From JAPEKQ01 sp964516845 (GTDB lineage: Bacteria > Joyebacterota > Joyebacteria > Joyebacterales > Joyebacteraceae), in assembly GCA_964516845.1 (NCBI GenBank), contig CAZEXP010000012.1, forward strand, positions 1 to 56,347: a stretch of DNA of 56,347 nt, read 5' to 3'. Made by a program: the position numbers and the translations under genes. Positions within the stretch are counted from its first letter, which is position 1; every line of letters begins with the position of its first letter. Under the pieces are notes generated by a model. It did no database searches. It was not told the DNA's origin and saw only the letters and a list, made by a program, of their open reading frames with translations. This document shows, one piece after another, positions 33,125 through 41,839 of the stretch.

Positions 33125-34489
33125 ATGTCGCAATACCTGAACGCAGCGCTGCAGCACTCCCGTGAGAATCGCGACGAGGTTCTCATTGAACTCCGGGACC
33201 TCCTGACCATCCCGTCGATCTCCGACAATCCGAAGCACGCCGGTGATGTCCGGCGGGCGGCCGAGTGGCTGCTCGCGCGGCTCAACAGGCTCGGACCCGA
33301 CCGCGCGCAGATCCTCGAGACGGCCGGTCATCCGGTCGTCTTCGCCGAGCTGCTCGCGCCGAACCCCTCCGCGCCGACCGTTCTCCTGTATGGTCACTAC
33401 GATGTGCAGGCGGTCGAGCCGCTCGATGCGTGGGAGACGGACCCGTTCGGTCCGGCCATCCATGGGTACAATCTCTACGCGCGCGGCGCCTCGGACGACA
33501 AGGGACAGATCATGGCGATGATCGCGGCCGTCGAGGCTGCGAAGGCGGTCGGTCCTCTTCCCGTCAGCATCAAGTTCATGCTCGAGGGGGAGGAGGAGGT
33601 CGGCTCGCCGTCGCTCGGCGAGTGTCTCAAGGCACACCGGGGCGAGTTCGCGTGCAATCTGGTTCTCAACACCGATGCGGGCATGCTTGGCGAGAACACG
33701 CCGACGCTGGTCACAGGACTCCGCGGCATGAGCCGCTTCATTCTCCGCGTGACCGGTCCCGCGAACGATCTTCACTCAGGCGGCTACGGCGGCGTGGTTC
33801 ACAACCCGATCCACGCCCTCTGCGAACTCATTGCCGGGATGCACGACGAGAACGCGCGCGTCACGCTCCCGGGGTTCTACGACAGCGTTCGCGAGCTCTC
33901 CGAGGAGGAGCGTGAGTCCTTCAAGAAGCTTCCGCTGAACGATGCGGCATTCCTCAAGGAGTCGGGTTCACCAGCGCTCTGGGGAGAGCCCGGGTTCACA
34001 CCGCTCGAGCGGCAGGGCGCGCGCCCGGCGCTCGACGTTATTCAGATCACGGCAGGCAGCCCCAAGGCGGCCATCCCGGTCTTTGCCGAGGCGCTCTGCA
34101 CCATCCGTCTCGCGCCGTATCAGGACCCGGTCGAGGTGCGCAAGCAGGTCGAGGCTCACCTTGCGGCCGTTGCCCCGCCCACTATCCGGTGGGAGATCCT
34201 CGACTACAGCGGGTTCCCTGCGACGCTCACGGAGCTCGACAAGCCGGGCGTGCAGGAGCTCATGGACGCGTACCGCACCGTGTGGGGTGTCGAGCCGGCG
34301 TACTATCCGAGCGGCGGCAGCATCGGCGCCGTCGGGCAGATCATCGAAATTCTCGGTGCGCACTCGCTGCTGACCGGGTTCTCGCTTCCGGGCGACCACA
34401 TCCACGGTCCGAACGAGAAACTCCATCTCCCGACGTGGGAGAAGGGAATCTCGGCGCTCGTCCACTTCCTGTACAACCTCGCGGAGTAG
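33125..34489 (+). CDS. M20-family dipeptidase/peptidase
   Basis: 454 residues. Start set at the ATG at 33125 (GGGAG upstream). M20 metal-binding motifs occur in order: LLYGHYDVQ, ARGASDDKGQ, the catalytic EGEEEVGSPSL, LNTDAG, and the distal PGDHIHGPNE. A dimerisation domain (LHSGGYGG onward) is inserted in the middle. It resembles cytosolic dipeptidases of the PepV/CNDP type and would finish degradation of imported peptides. Preceded 48 bases earlier by the amidohydrolase, same strand. Confidence 0.92.
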   Translation: MSQYLNAALQHSRENRDEVLIELRDLLTIPSISDNPKHAGDVRRAAEWLLARLNRLGPDRAQILETAGHPVVFAELLAPNPSAPTVLLYGHYDVQAVEPLDAWETDPFGPAIHGYNLYARGASDDKGQIMAMIAAVEAAKAVGPLPVSIKFMLEGEEEVGSPSLGECLKAHRGEFACNLVLNTDAGMLGENTPTLVTGLRGMSRFILRVTGPANDLHSGGYGGVVHNPIHALCELIAGMHDENARVTLPGFYDSVRELSEEERESFKKLPLNDAAFLKESGSPALWGEPGFTPLERQGARPALDVIQITAGSPKAAIPVFAEALCTIRLAPYQDPVEVRKQVEAHLAAVAPPTIRWEILDYSGFPATLTELDKPGVQELMDAYRTVWGVEPAYYPSGGSIGAVGQIIEILGAHSLLTGFSLPGDHIHGPNEKLHLPTWEKGISALVHFLYNLAE

Positions 34490-34522
34490 CAGGGCCGCGG
34501 GGCGGTAACCGGGGGAGGTGCC

Positions 34523-35275
34523 ATGCACCAGCGACTCGCGCGGCTTCTGGCCGCGGCCGTGCTCGTATCCATTCTTGCCATGTCATCCGGCTGCGCCATC
34601 ATGAGCACGTCCGTCATGGAGACGGCCGAGACCATCGAACAGGGTCATCTGAAGTTCGGCGCCGACTACAACATGGGTTTGGAGATGACGTCGCTGATCT
34701 TCCTCGAGGATGATGACAGCGAAACGTTCGTCGCCACCGAGATGGCCGGCGGCGAGGCATGGGGCTTCAAGCTCGGGTACGGGATCACTGACAACACCGA
34801 GCTCAACGCGAAGCTCTGGGCGTCGGTCGGCGGCCTGGGTGGCCGCCTGTACGCGAAGCGGGCGCTGTCGGTCTCCGATCCACATCTGTCGATGGCCATC
34901 GCTCCGGGTATCACGTTCGTGACGACCGAGTCGGATGACGACGACGAGGGCTCGCTCGAAGGGTACATCGCCGAGGTGAACTCGTTCGGCGGGGAGATCC
35001 CGTTCATCGTCACGTATCGATTCAACGACGTCGTGGCGGTCACGGGTATCGTGCGGTACAGCCTCGACTCGATCGAGATCGCTTTCCCCGAGGGTCCGCT
35101 CGAGGACCTCAACGATTCATGGCTGCTCCACCGATTCGGGTTCATCAACGGCTGGTCGCTCGATCTGGGGTCGTTCTACCTCAGGCCCGAGATGGGCGTT
35201 GAGATGGCGACCCAGATCAACGGCAACTTCGGATACGTTCCAATCCTGGGCCTGGGCGCCGGGTTCGAGTTCTAG
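34523..35275 (+). CDS. Putative outer-membrane beta-barrel protein
   Basis: 250 residues; ATG preceded by GGGGGAGG. The signal sequence ends AMSSGCA; Cys24 could be lipidated but the lipobox is poor. The mature part alternates short beta-strands (GFKLGYGITDNTELNAKLW, GGRLYAKRAL, SMAIAPGITFV) with acidic loops (ESDDDDEGS) and ends in Phe (GLGAGFEF), as outer-membrane barrels do. Function unknown. This suggests a diderm cell envelope. Confidence 0.7.
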   Translation: MHQRLARLLAAAVLVSILAMSSGCAIMSTSVMETAETIEQGHLKFGADYNMGLEMTSLIFLEDDDSETFVATEMAGGEAWGFKLGYGITDNTELNAKLWASVGGLGGRLYAKRALSVSDPHLSMAIAPGITFVTTESDDDDEGSLEGYIAEVNSFGGEIPFIVTYRFNDVVAVTGIVRYSLDSIEIAFPEGPLEDLNDSWLLHRFGFINGWSLDLGSFYLRPEMGVEMATQINGNFGYVPILGLGAGFEF

Positions 35276-35306
35276 CAGCACGCTCCCTGAAGTGCAGGAG
35301 ATTCGC

Positions 35307-36473
35307 ATGCAGAAGCCTGCGGCCTCACGGTCGGCGGGCGAACCTGTCCGACCTCGGACAGGCGAACCTGTCCGACGCCGGACAGGCGCGCACGCGCGCG
35401 TCCACGCGCTCGCGAAGATGATCCCCTCGGGGAAGGTCGCCACGTACGGGCAGCTCGCGGCGATCGCGGGAGGATGCACCCCGCGGATGGCCGGGTACGC
35501 CATGGCCGGCGTGCGGCCGGAGGACAACGTGCCGTGGCACCGCGTCATCAACAGTCAGGGGCGCGTGAGCGAGCGGCCGGGCGCGGAGGTGCAGCGGGCG
35601 ATGCTCGAAGCGGAGGGCGTCGCATTCAGCACCACCGGGACGATCGATCTCGGCCGGTTCGGCTGGAGCGGGCCGGGCGGCAGGCGACGCGATGTCGAGA
35701 GCGCCGAGGATGGGAAGCGAAGCACGCGGATCGCGACGGACGGTGCGGAGCGCAGGGGAGGACGTGTGGCGATGAGCGGAATCAGCGGATTCACCGGATT
35801 CACCAAAGAGACCGTGGAGTTCTTCCGTGAACTGGCCAGGCACAATGACAAGCGGTGGTTCGACTCGCACAAGGTCGACTACCAGGACTTCGTCATCGAG
35901 CCGGCCCGGGCGTTCGTCACGGCGATGAGCGCGCGGCTTCAGAAGATCGCGCCCGAGATCGCTCCCGACACGAGGACCACCGGCGCAGGTTCCATCTTCC
36001 GCATCTATCGCGACACGCGTTTCAGCAAGGACAAGATGCCGTACAAGACCCATCTCGGCATCTTCCTGTGGGACGGTCGGATGAAGAAGCTGGAGAGCCG
36101 CGGGTTCTACTTCCACATCGAGCCGCCGAACATGATCCTGTCCGCCGGGATGTATCGGTTCACGCCGGACCAGCTCGCCGTCTACCGTGACGCGGTGGCC
36201 GACCCGAAGAGCGGGACGGCGCTCACGCGAGCCATCAAGAAGGTGACCGGCGTTCCCGGCTGCGCTATCGGCGACCCGCACTACAAGCGCGTTCCCCGCG
36301 GCTTCGATCCGGACCATCCGAGGGCCGAACTCCTCAAGCACAACGGGATGTACGTCTTCACGGAGGGGCCGATACCGAAGGAATTCACGAGGTCATCGCT
36401 CGTCGACTACTGCTTCGACCGCTGGAAGCCGATGATGCCGCTCTATCGCTGGCTTGACCGCGTCTCGGGGTAG
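35307..36473 (+). CDS. Fusion of alkyltransferase-like (ATL) and DUF2461 domains
   Basis: 388 residues from the ATG at 35307 (GCAGGAG, 6-base gap). Residues ~30-115 are an MGMT-type DNA-binding domain (MIPSGKVATYGQLAAIAG, VPWHRVINSQGRVS) in which the acceptor Cys of PCHRV is Trp, as in ATL proteins that recognise O6-alkylguanine without repairing it. Residues ~155-388 form a DUF2461 domain (GFTKETVEFFRELARHNDKRWFDSHK ... FRIYRDTRFSKDKMPYKTH). Between them is a ~40-residue Arg/Glu/Gly-rich linker. An internal in-frame ATG at 35772 with GGGGAGG upstream could also yield DUF2461 alone. The N-terminus contains two translated copies of a 24-base palindromic repeat (35339-35386). Confidence 0.8.
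   Translation: MQKPAASRSAGEPVRPRTGEPVRRRTGAHARVHALAKMIPSGKVATYGQLAAIAGGCTPRMAGYAMAGVRPEDNVPWHRVINSQGRVSERPGAEVQRAMLEAEGVAFSTTGTIDLGRFGWSGPGGRRRDVESAEDGKRSTRIATDGAERRGGRVAMSGISGFTGFTKETVEFFRELARHNDKRWFDSHKVDYQDFVIEPARAFVTAMSARLQKIAPEIAPDTRTTGAGSIFRIYRDTRFSKDKMPYKTHLGIFLWDGRMKKLESRGFYFHIEPPNMILSAGMYRFTPDQLAVYRDAVADPKSGTALTRAIKKVTGVPGCAIGDPHYKRVPRGFDPDHPRAELLKHNGMYVFTEGPIPKEFTRSSLVDYCFDRWKPMMPLYRWLDRVSG
35339..35386. repeat. Two tandem 24-base palindromic repeats inside a gene
   Basis: Each unit is a CGAA linker plus a 20-base palindrome. Unit 1 (35343-35362) has 9-base arms CCTGTCCGA/TCGGACAGG around CC; unit 2 (35367-35386) has 8-base arms CCTGTCCG/CGGACAGG around ACGC. They encode G-E-P-V-R-P-R-T and G-E-P-V-R-R-R-T at residues 11-26 of the ATL fusion. 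A period of 24 keeps the frame. Confidence 0.85.
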
Positions 36474-36495
36474 TGGGGAGGCCTGTCCTCGCCGG

Positions 36496-36524
36496 TTGTC
36501 ACCCTACGCCAGGCGTAGTAGCAT
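36496..36524 (+). promoter_or_regulatory. Predicted sigma70-type promoter for the M3 peptidase
   Basis: TTGTCA (36496-36501), a 17-base spacer, then TAGCAT (36519-36524), leaving about 115 bases of 5' leader before the ATG at 36645. Confidence 0.6.
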
Positions 36525-36644
36525 AGTAGGCAACCGTACGCCGCCTCGACGCCGCCACGGGTCGAGGTTTGTTCTATCCCCTGACATCCCCTTGGAACAG
36601 CCCGGTCCGAGAGGCCCGGGACGACTCCTACGAGAGGACCTGCA

Positions 36645-38729
36645 ATGACCGACGGCAAGATAGCAGCGAACCCGCTCCTCAGGGCCGGCGGGACGAAGAT
36701 CCCGTTCGACGAGATCAGGGCAGAGCACGTCGTGCCCGCGATGAACACGGTAATCGAAGCGATGGAGAGAGCGATCGATGAGCTCGAGCGCTCTCTCGAG
36801 CCCACGTGGAAAGGGCTCATGGAGCCGCTCTCGGAACTCGAGATCCCGATGGAGTACTCGTGGGGTCCCGTCAGACACCTGATGAGCGTGAGAAACTCCG
36901 ACGAACTCCGCGCGGCGCAGGACGAGGTGGAGCCGAAGGTCGTCAGCGTACGGCTCAAGCTCAAGCAGAGCCGGCCGATCTACGACGGGCTCAAGGCGCT
37001 CCGCGAGGGTTCCGAGTGGGGCAAGCTCGACGAGGCGCAGCAGCGGGCGGTCGAGATCCGTCTGCGGGATGCAGAGCACGCGGGCGTCGGGCTGGACGGT
37101 GATGCGCGCAAGCGGTTCCAGAAGATCGAGGAGGAGCTCTCGAAGCTCGCCACCGACTTCCAGAACCACGTGCTCGATTCCACCAAGGCGTTCGAACTCG
37201 TCATCACCGACCCGGCCGACGCAGAGGGCTGGCCGCAGTCGCTCAGACAACTCGCGGCGCAGTCGCATGCGATGTCGTTGGACGCCGCCGGCGATCCGGA
37301 TCCCGAGAACGGTCCCTGGCGCATCACGCTCGACTACCCGAGCTTCGGTCCGTTCCTCCAGCACAGCCGGAACCGCGCGCAGCGCGAGGCCGTCTACCGG
37401 GCGCACATCACCCGGGCATCCTCCGGTGAGTGGGACAACACGGACCTGATCGACCGCGAGCTCGTGCTCCGCAAGGAGAAGGCCGGCCTGCTCGGATTCG
37501 ACACGTTCGCGGACCTGAGTCTCTCCGAGAAGATGGCCCCGGACGTAGCGGCCGTCAGGCGGATGTTCGACGAACTCACCGCCGCCTCGAAGTCGCACTC
37601 CGACGAGGATCTCGACGAGATCAGGAAGCTCGCGGTGGCGAACGGACTCGATGGCGAGATGGCGAACTGGGACACCGCGTTCTGGGCCGAGCGGCTGCGC
37701 GAGCAGAGGTTCGATTACACCGACGACGAGCTGCGGCCGTACTTCCCGATGCCGCGTGTCCTCGATGGTCTCTTCTCGCTCTCAGAGCGCCTCTTCGGGA
37801 TCAAGATCGAGGCCGCCGATGGGCAGGCTCCCGTCTGGCATGAGGACGTGCGCTCGTTCCTCGTCCGCGACGAGAAGGGCGAGCCGATCGCGACGTTCCA
37901 CCTCGACGCCTACTCGCGCTCGCACGAGAAGCGGGGCGGTGCGTGGATGAACGATCTCCTCTCGCGGCGGTGGATGGACGGAGAACTCAGGCTCCCGGTC
38001 GTTCTCCTGACATGCAACGGTACGCCGCCGGTGGGGGACAAACCGTCGCTGATGAGCTTCCGTGAGGTCGAGACGCTCTTCCACGAGTTCGGGCACGGGC
38101 TCCAGTCGATGCTGACGAAGGTCGACTACGCCGATGTCGCCGGGCTCGAGGGCGTGGAGTGGGACTCGGTCGAACTGGCAAGTCAGTTCATGGAGAACTG
38201 GTGCTACAACCGCCCGACGCTGCTTGGGATGACGTCGCACTACGAGACGGGCGAGCCGCTTCCGGACGAGCTCTTCGGGAAGATCCTCGCTGCGCGGACG
38301 TTCCGCGCCGGGTCGATGATGATGCGGCAACTCGAGTTCGGTATCACCGACATGCGGCTCCATTTCGAGCACGACCCCGCGGGCGGGCAGTCGCCGTTCG
38401 ACGTTCACCGCGAGGTTGCGCTGCAGACGCGTTCGATCCCGCCATTCGACGGCGACCGTATGCTCTGCGGCTTCATGCACATCTTCACGCCGGCGTACGC
38501 CGCGGGGTACTACAGCTACAAGTGGGCCGAGGTGCTCTCCGCCGACGCGTTCGCCGCGTTCGAGGAGGCCGGGCTGGACAACGAGGACAAGGTTCAGGGG
38601 CTCGGCAGGAAGTTCCGCGATGCGATCCTGGCGGTCGGTGGCGGACGTCACCCGATGGACGCCTACCGTGACTTCAGGGGGCGCGAGCCAAGCACGGAGG
38701 CGCTTCTCCGTCACAACGGGCTGAGCTAG
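36645..38729 (+). CDS. prlC: M3-family oligopeptidase (oligopeptidase A-like)
   Basis: 694 residues, the usual length for oligopeptidase A/Dcp enzymes. The zinc motif HEFGH is at 480-484 in TLFHEFGHGLQSML, with the downstream Glu in DVAGLEGVEWDSVELASQ. N-terminal NPLLRAGGTKIPFDEIRAEH and the C-terminal FMHIFTPAYAAGYYSYKWAEVLSADAF are typical. No signal peptide, so a cytosolic enzyme degrading oligopeptides or signal peptides. It has its own promoter and opens the next plus-strand run. Dipeptidyl carboxypeptidase (Dcp) is the close alternative name. Confidence 0.9.
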   Translation: MTDGKIAANPLLRAGGTKIPFDEIRAEHVVPAMNTVIEAMERAIDELERSLEPTWKGLMEPLSELEIPMEYSWGPVRHLMSVRNSDELRAAQDEVEPKVVSVRLKLKQSRPIYDGLKALREGSEWGKLDEAQQRAVEIRLRDAEHAGVGLDGDARKRFQKIEEELSKLATDFQNHVLDSTKAFELVITDPADAEGWPQSLRQLAAQSHAMSLDAAGDPDPENGPWRITLDYPSFGPFLQHSRNRAQREAVYRAHITRASSGEWDNTDLIDRELVLRKEKAGLLGFDTFADLSLSEKMAPDVAAVRRMFDELTAASKSHSDEDLDEIRKLAVANGLDGEMANWDTAFWAERLREQRFDYTDDELRPYFPMPRVLDGLFSLSERLFGIKIEAADGQAPVWHEDVRSFLVRDEKGEPIATFHLDAYSRSHEKRGGAWMNDLLSRRWMDGELRLPVVLLTCNGTPPVGDKPSLMSFREVETLFHEFGHGLQSMLTKVDYADVAGLEGVEWDSVELASQFMENWCYNRPTLLGMTSHYETGEPLPDELFGKILAARTFRAGSMMMRQLEFGITDMRLHFEHDPAGGQSPFDVHREVALQTRSIPPFDGDRMLCGFMHIFTPAYAAGYYSYKWAEVLSADAFAAFEEAGLDNEDKVQGLGRKFRDAILAVGGGRHPMDAYRDFRGREPSTEALLRHNGLS

Positions 38730-38760
38730 CGACCGGCTTCGTCGGTCTGCGAGAGGCAAC

Positions 38761-39498
38761 ATGACAAAGGACTGGGACGCATTCGGGCGCGAGATTCTCG
38801 ACCACATGAATGGTCTGCAGGCGACCGAGGTCGTGGAGCGCGACGACGGATTCATCGATCTGTCGGGAGGCCCGAAGTCGTACTTCGCTGAGTATCGCGA
38901 CTGGCTGGAGTGCGAGCGCGAGGCCATCCTGTCCGCCGGAGGCCGTGTGCTCGATATCGGCTGCGGCGCCGGCCGGGTCTCGCTCTACCTTCAGATGAAG
39001 AGCCACGACGTTCTCGCGATCGATGTCTCGCCGCTTGCCGTCAAGGTTGCGAAGGCCCGCGGTGTGAAACGCGCGCGTGTGCTGTCCGCGACCGCGGTCT
39101 CGAAGCGGCTTGGGATGTTCGATACGATCGTCATGTACGGAAACAATTTTGGGCTCTTCGAGAACAGCGTTCGCGCGAAGTGGATGCTCAGGCGCTTCCA
39201 CTCGATGACGAGCCCCGATGCGCGGCTGATCGTGGAGAGCCTCGACCCGTACGACACGAAGGCCGATCATCACCGCGCGTACCACCGCAGCAACCGCGCC
39301 CGCGGGCGCATGGGCGGGCAGGTCCGCATCCGTGTCCGTTACAAGACCTATGCGACCCCATGGTTCGACTACCTCCTGGTATCCCGCGACGAGATGCGGG
39401 GCATCATGGAAGGTACGGGATGGCGCGTCGCGCGCTTCACGGGCAGCGGCGCCATCTACTGCGCCGTCATCGAGAAGTGCAAAGGCGAGGACGACTGA
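38761..39498 (+). CDS. Class I SAM-dependent methyltransferase
   Basis: 245 residues; ATG after GAGAGG. Motif I is RVLDIGCGAGRVSLYL (~62-77) with the acidic motif II residue in VLAIDVSPLAV; motif post-II is FDTIVMYGNNFGLF. A ~60-residue C-terminal substrate-side region contains many basic residues (HHRAYHRSNRARGRMGG). The target is not deducible. It lies 31 bases after the M3 peptidase and 13 bases before a secreted protein of unknown function. Confidence 0.87.
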   Translation: MTKDWDAFGREILDHMNGLQATEVVERDDGFIDLSGGPKSYFAEYRDWLECEREAILSAGGRVLDIGCGAGRVSLYLQMKSHDVLAIDVSPLAVKVAKARGVKRARVLSATAVSKRLGMFDTIVMYGNNFGLFENSVRAKWMLRRFHSMTSPDARLIVESLDPYDTKADHHRAYHRSNRARGRMGGQVRIRVRYKTYATPWFDYLLVSRDEMRGIMEGTGWRVARFTGSGAIYCAVIEKCKGEDD

Positions 39499-39511
39499 TA
39501 AGGGAGGGACT

Positions 39512-40543
39512 ATGCACCGGGTGATGCGCACCACAGCGTCTTCCATCGGTCTCTGGAGGCTGCCGGGCCTCGGAGCTCTCGTCGTGCTTGGTGTCGCGCT
39601 GTTCGCGGCATCGTGGGGCGGAGCCGCGGCTGCCGCCGGGCCCCCGGTGCTGCTTGGAACGCTCGAAACGACCGAGGCGGTGCTTGAGGAGTACGCCATC
39701 TGGAGCGTCGTTCCGACGCCGATGCTTCCGCAGTCCGGTATCGATCCGTACAGCAACGGAGCGTTCGAGACGCCGGCTCTGTTGGAGAACTGGATCCACA
39801 CGTACATCCCGCCCGACTACGATGGGTACATCATCATCGACTGGCGCGACGGGGTGACCGAGCCGCTTCTCGCCGGGGGTGATCACGTGCGCTTCGATTC
39901 CGTCGTTGCCGCGATGGTATCGGTGGTCGATGAGATCAAGCGGCTGAGGCCGGACGCGCTGGTCGGGTTCGTCGGTATCCCCGTATTCGACTACTGGAGC
40001 CACGGCGGGACGTGGCGAGCCGCGCTGGACGCGGCGAAGCCGCTGCACGATGCCGTCGACGCGTTCTTCCCGGACGTTCGCGACGTCTACGGAACGGAGC
40101 CCGAGCGCGACCTCGAGCGTTTCGGTACCTATGTCGCTGCGACCCTGGAGATCGCGGGGGACCGCCCCGTGTTCCTCTTCACGTCGCACCGGTACGAGAA
40201 TGTGACCGATCGTTGGGGGTACAGCCTCATCCCGCGGGATGAGTATGTCGCTCACATCTCCGGTCTGATGGCTGTGGAGTTCGATGGAAGACGGCCGGCA
40301 GGCGCGGTTGCGTCCGGGAACGAGCGTCAGGCCTTCATCTCGGGAGCATCTTCGAGGGTCAGGGGCGGGTTCGTGCGTACCGATCCGGAGTGGCAGCGGG
40401 TCCGCGACGTCTTCGCGGCCGAGGCTCTCGCGGACGAGACAGTGGACGACTACCTGACGCGTCTGCATCCGCACGTGCTCTGCCTCCTCGGCGAGGCCGT
40501 TCGCGGCGAGCCGTGCACGCTCGATCCTCCTCGGTCCGAGTAG
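39512..40543 (+). CDS. Secreted protein of unknown function, possibly TIM-barrel
   Basis: 343 residues from the ATG at 39512 (GGGAGGGA upstream). A long signal peptide (to ~45, rich in Gly/Ala, ending AAAAAG) precedes a soluble domain. The succession of strand-helix units (GYIIIDWRDGV, ALVGFVGIPVFDYW, RPVFLFTSHRYENVTDRWGY) and acidic residues at strand ends suggest a glycosidase-like barrel, somewhat reminiscent of hyaluronidases, but I cannot name a family. No lipobox. The next genes encode a glycosyltransferase and methyltransferase, so a glycan-related role is conceivable only. Confidence 0.65.
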   Translation: MHRVMRTTASSIGLWRLPGLGALVVLGVALFAASWGGAAAAAGPPVLLGTLETTEAVLEEYAIWSVVPTPMLPQSGIDPYSNGAFETPALLENWIHTYIPPDYDGYIIIDWRDGVTEPLLAGGDHVRFDSVVAAMVSVVDEIKRLRPDALVGFVGIPVFDYWSHGGTWRAALDAAKPLHDAVDAFFPDVRDVYGTEPERDLERFGTYVAATLEIAGDRPVFLFTSHRYENVTDRWGYSLIPRDEYVAHISGLMAVEFDGRRPAGAVASGNERQAFISGASSRVRGGFVRTDPEWQRVRDVFAAEALADETVDDYLTRLHPHVLCLLGEAVRGEPCTLDPPRSE

Positions 40544-40579
40544 CAGTTCCACGACAGACGCGCAGCGCGCGGGAGGCCG

Positions 40580-41839
40580 ATGCCCAGAGTCCTCCATGTT
40601 CTCTCTCAGCGCCCCGGACACACCGGGAGCGGGACGATGCTCGAGGCGCTTGTGCGCCGGGCCGCACACGCGGGTTGGACGCAGGCGGCCGTCATCGGCG
40701 CTCCCCGGGGAAGCGATGACGCGAAGCGTCTTGAGGCCCTGGGTGCTGCTGTGTTTCCCGTGTTGTTCGGTGGAGACGGTCCGGAACTCACGTTCGCTGT
40801 TCCCGGGATGAGCGATGTGATGCCGTATCCGAGTTCGCGCTTCTCCGAACTCGACCCCGAGCGGCTCGACGAGTATCGTGCCGTCTGGACCCATCATCTT
40901 CAGCGTGTCGTCCGCGAGTTCTCACCCGATCTCATCCATTCCAATCACGTGTGGCTCGTCAGCTCCTTCGTGAAGGATGCCGCCCCCGGAGTCCCCGTCG
41001 TGACCCAGTGCCACGCGACCGGTCTCCGGCAGATGGAGCTCTGTCCTCATCTGAAGGACGCCGTGATCCGCGGCGTGCGGAGGAACGAGCGGTTCGTGAC
41101 GCTCCACGCCGGGCATGCCGCCGAGCTCACGCGCATCCTCGACATCCCGCCCGAGCGCGTCCATGTCGTGGGCGTTGGATACCGGGAGGACATCTTCTGC
41201 ACGGAGGGGCGAACGCCTGCGTCGACCGCGCCGGGTCAACACATCGTGTACGCGGGGAAGTACAGCAGCGCCAAGGGCGTGCCCCAGCTCCTCGACGCCT
41301 TCGCCCGGCTTGTGGAGACTCGAGGGAATCTGACGCTCCACATCGCGGGAACCGGCGCCGGCGACGAGGCGGAGGCCCTGAGGATCCGGATGGAGCGCAT
41401 GGCGCCCGGCGTCGTGCTGCACGGCGAGGTCGGTCAGTCGGAGCTCGCGTCCCTGATGCGGTCGGCGGACGTATTCGCGCTCCCGTCGCTCTACGAGGGG
41501 ATCCCGTTGGTGCTCATCGAGGCGCTGGCCTGCGGCTGCCGCATTGCGGCAACAGCGCTTCCCGGCGTGACGAACGGCATCGGTCTGCGTGTCGGCGATG
41601 CGCTGTCAATGATCCCGATGCCGGCGCTCGGAAACGTCGACCGTCTTGCTCCCGGAGCCGAGGACGGCTTCGTGGACGATATCGTCCGCGCGCTTGCCGA
41701 TGCTCTCGACCGCGGAGCGCTCTGCGGTCCCGGCGGTGAGCTTCCGCTGCCGATCACTGAAGCGCTCGAGCAGTATCGGTGGACGTCGCTCTTCGCCAGG
41801 ATCGCGTCCGTGTGGGATGAAGCGATGGGAGAAGCATGA
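40580..41839 (+). CDS. GT4-family glycosyltransferase
   Basis: 419 residues; ATG with GGGAGG. The N-terminal GT-B domain starts RVLHVLSQRPGHTGSGTMLEAL; the C-terminal donor domain has IVYAGKYSSAKGVPQLLDAF, LHIAGTG and the nucleotide-sugar motif DVFALPSLYEGIPLVLIEALACGC, containing the ExxxxxxxE signature. It should transfer a sugar from an NDP-sugar to an unknown acceptor. Overlaps the next gene, a methyltransferase, by 4 bases (ATGA), so the two are likely functionally coupled. Confidence 0.9.
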   Translation: MPRVLHVLSQRPGHTGSGTMLEALVRRAAHAGWTQAAVIGAPRGSDDAKRLEALGAAVFPVLFGGDGPELTFAVPGMSDVMPYPSSRFSELDPERLDEYRAVWTHHLQRVVREFSPDLIHSNHVWLVSSFVKDAAPGVPVVTQCHATGLRQMELCPHLKDAVIRGVRRNERFVTLHAGHAAELTRILDIPPERVHVVGVGYREDIFCTEGRTPASTAPGQHIVYAGKYSSAKGVPQLLDAFARLVETRGNLTLHIAGTGAGDEAEALRIRMERMAPGVVLHGEVGQSELASLMRSADVFALPSLYEGIPLVLIEALACGCRIAATALPGVTNGIGLRVGDALSMIPMPALGNVDRLAPGAEDGFVDDIVRALADALDRGALCGPGGELPLPITEALEQYRWTSLFARIASVWDEAMGEA

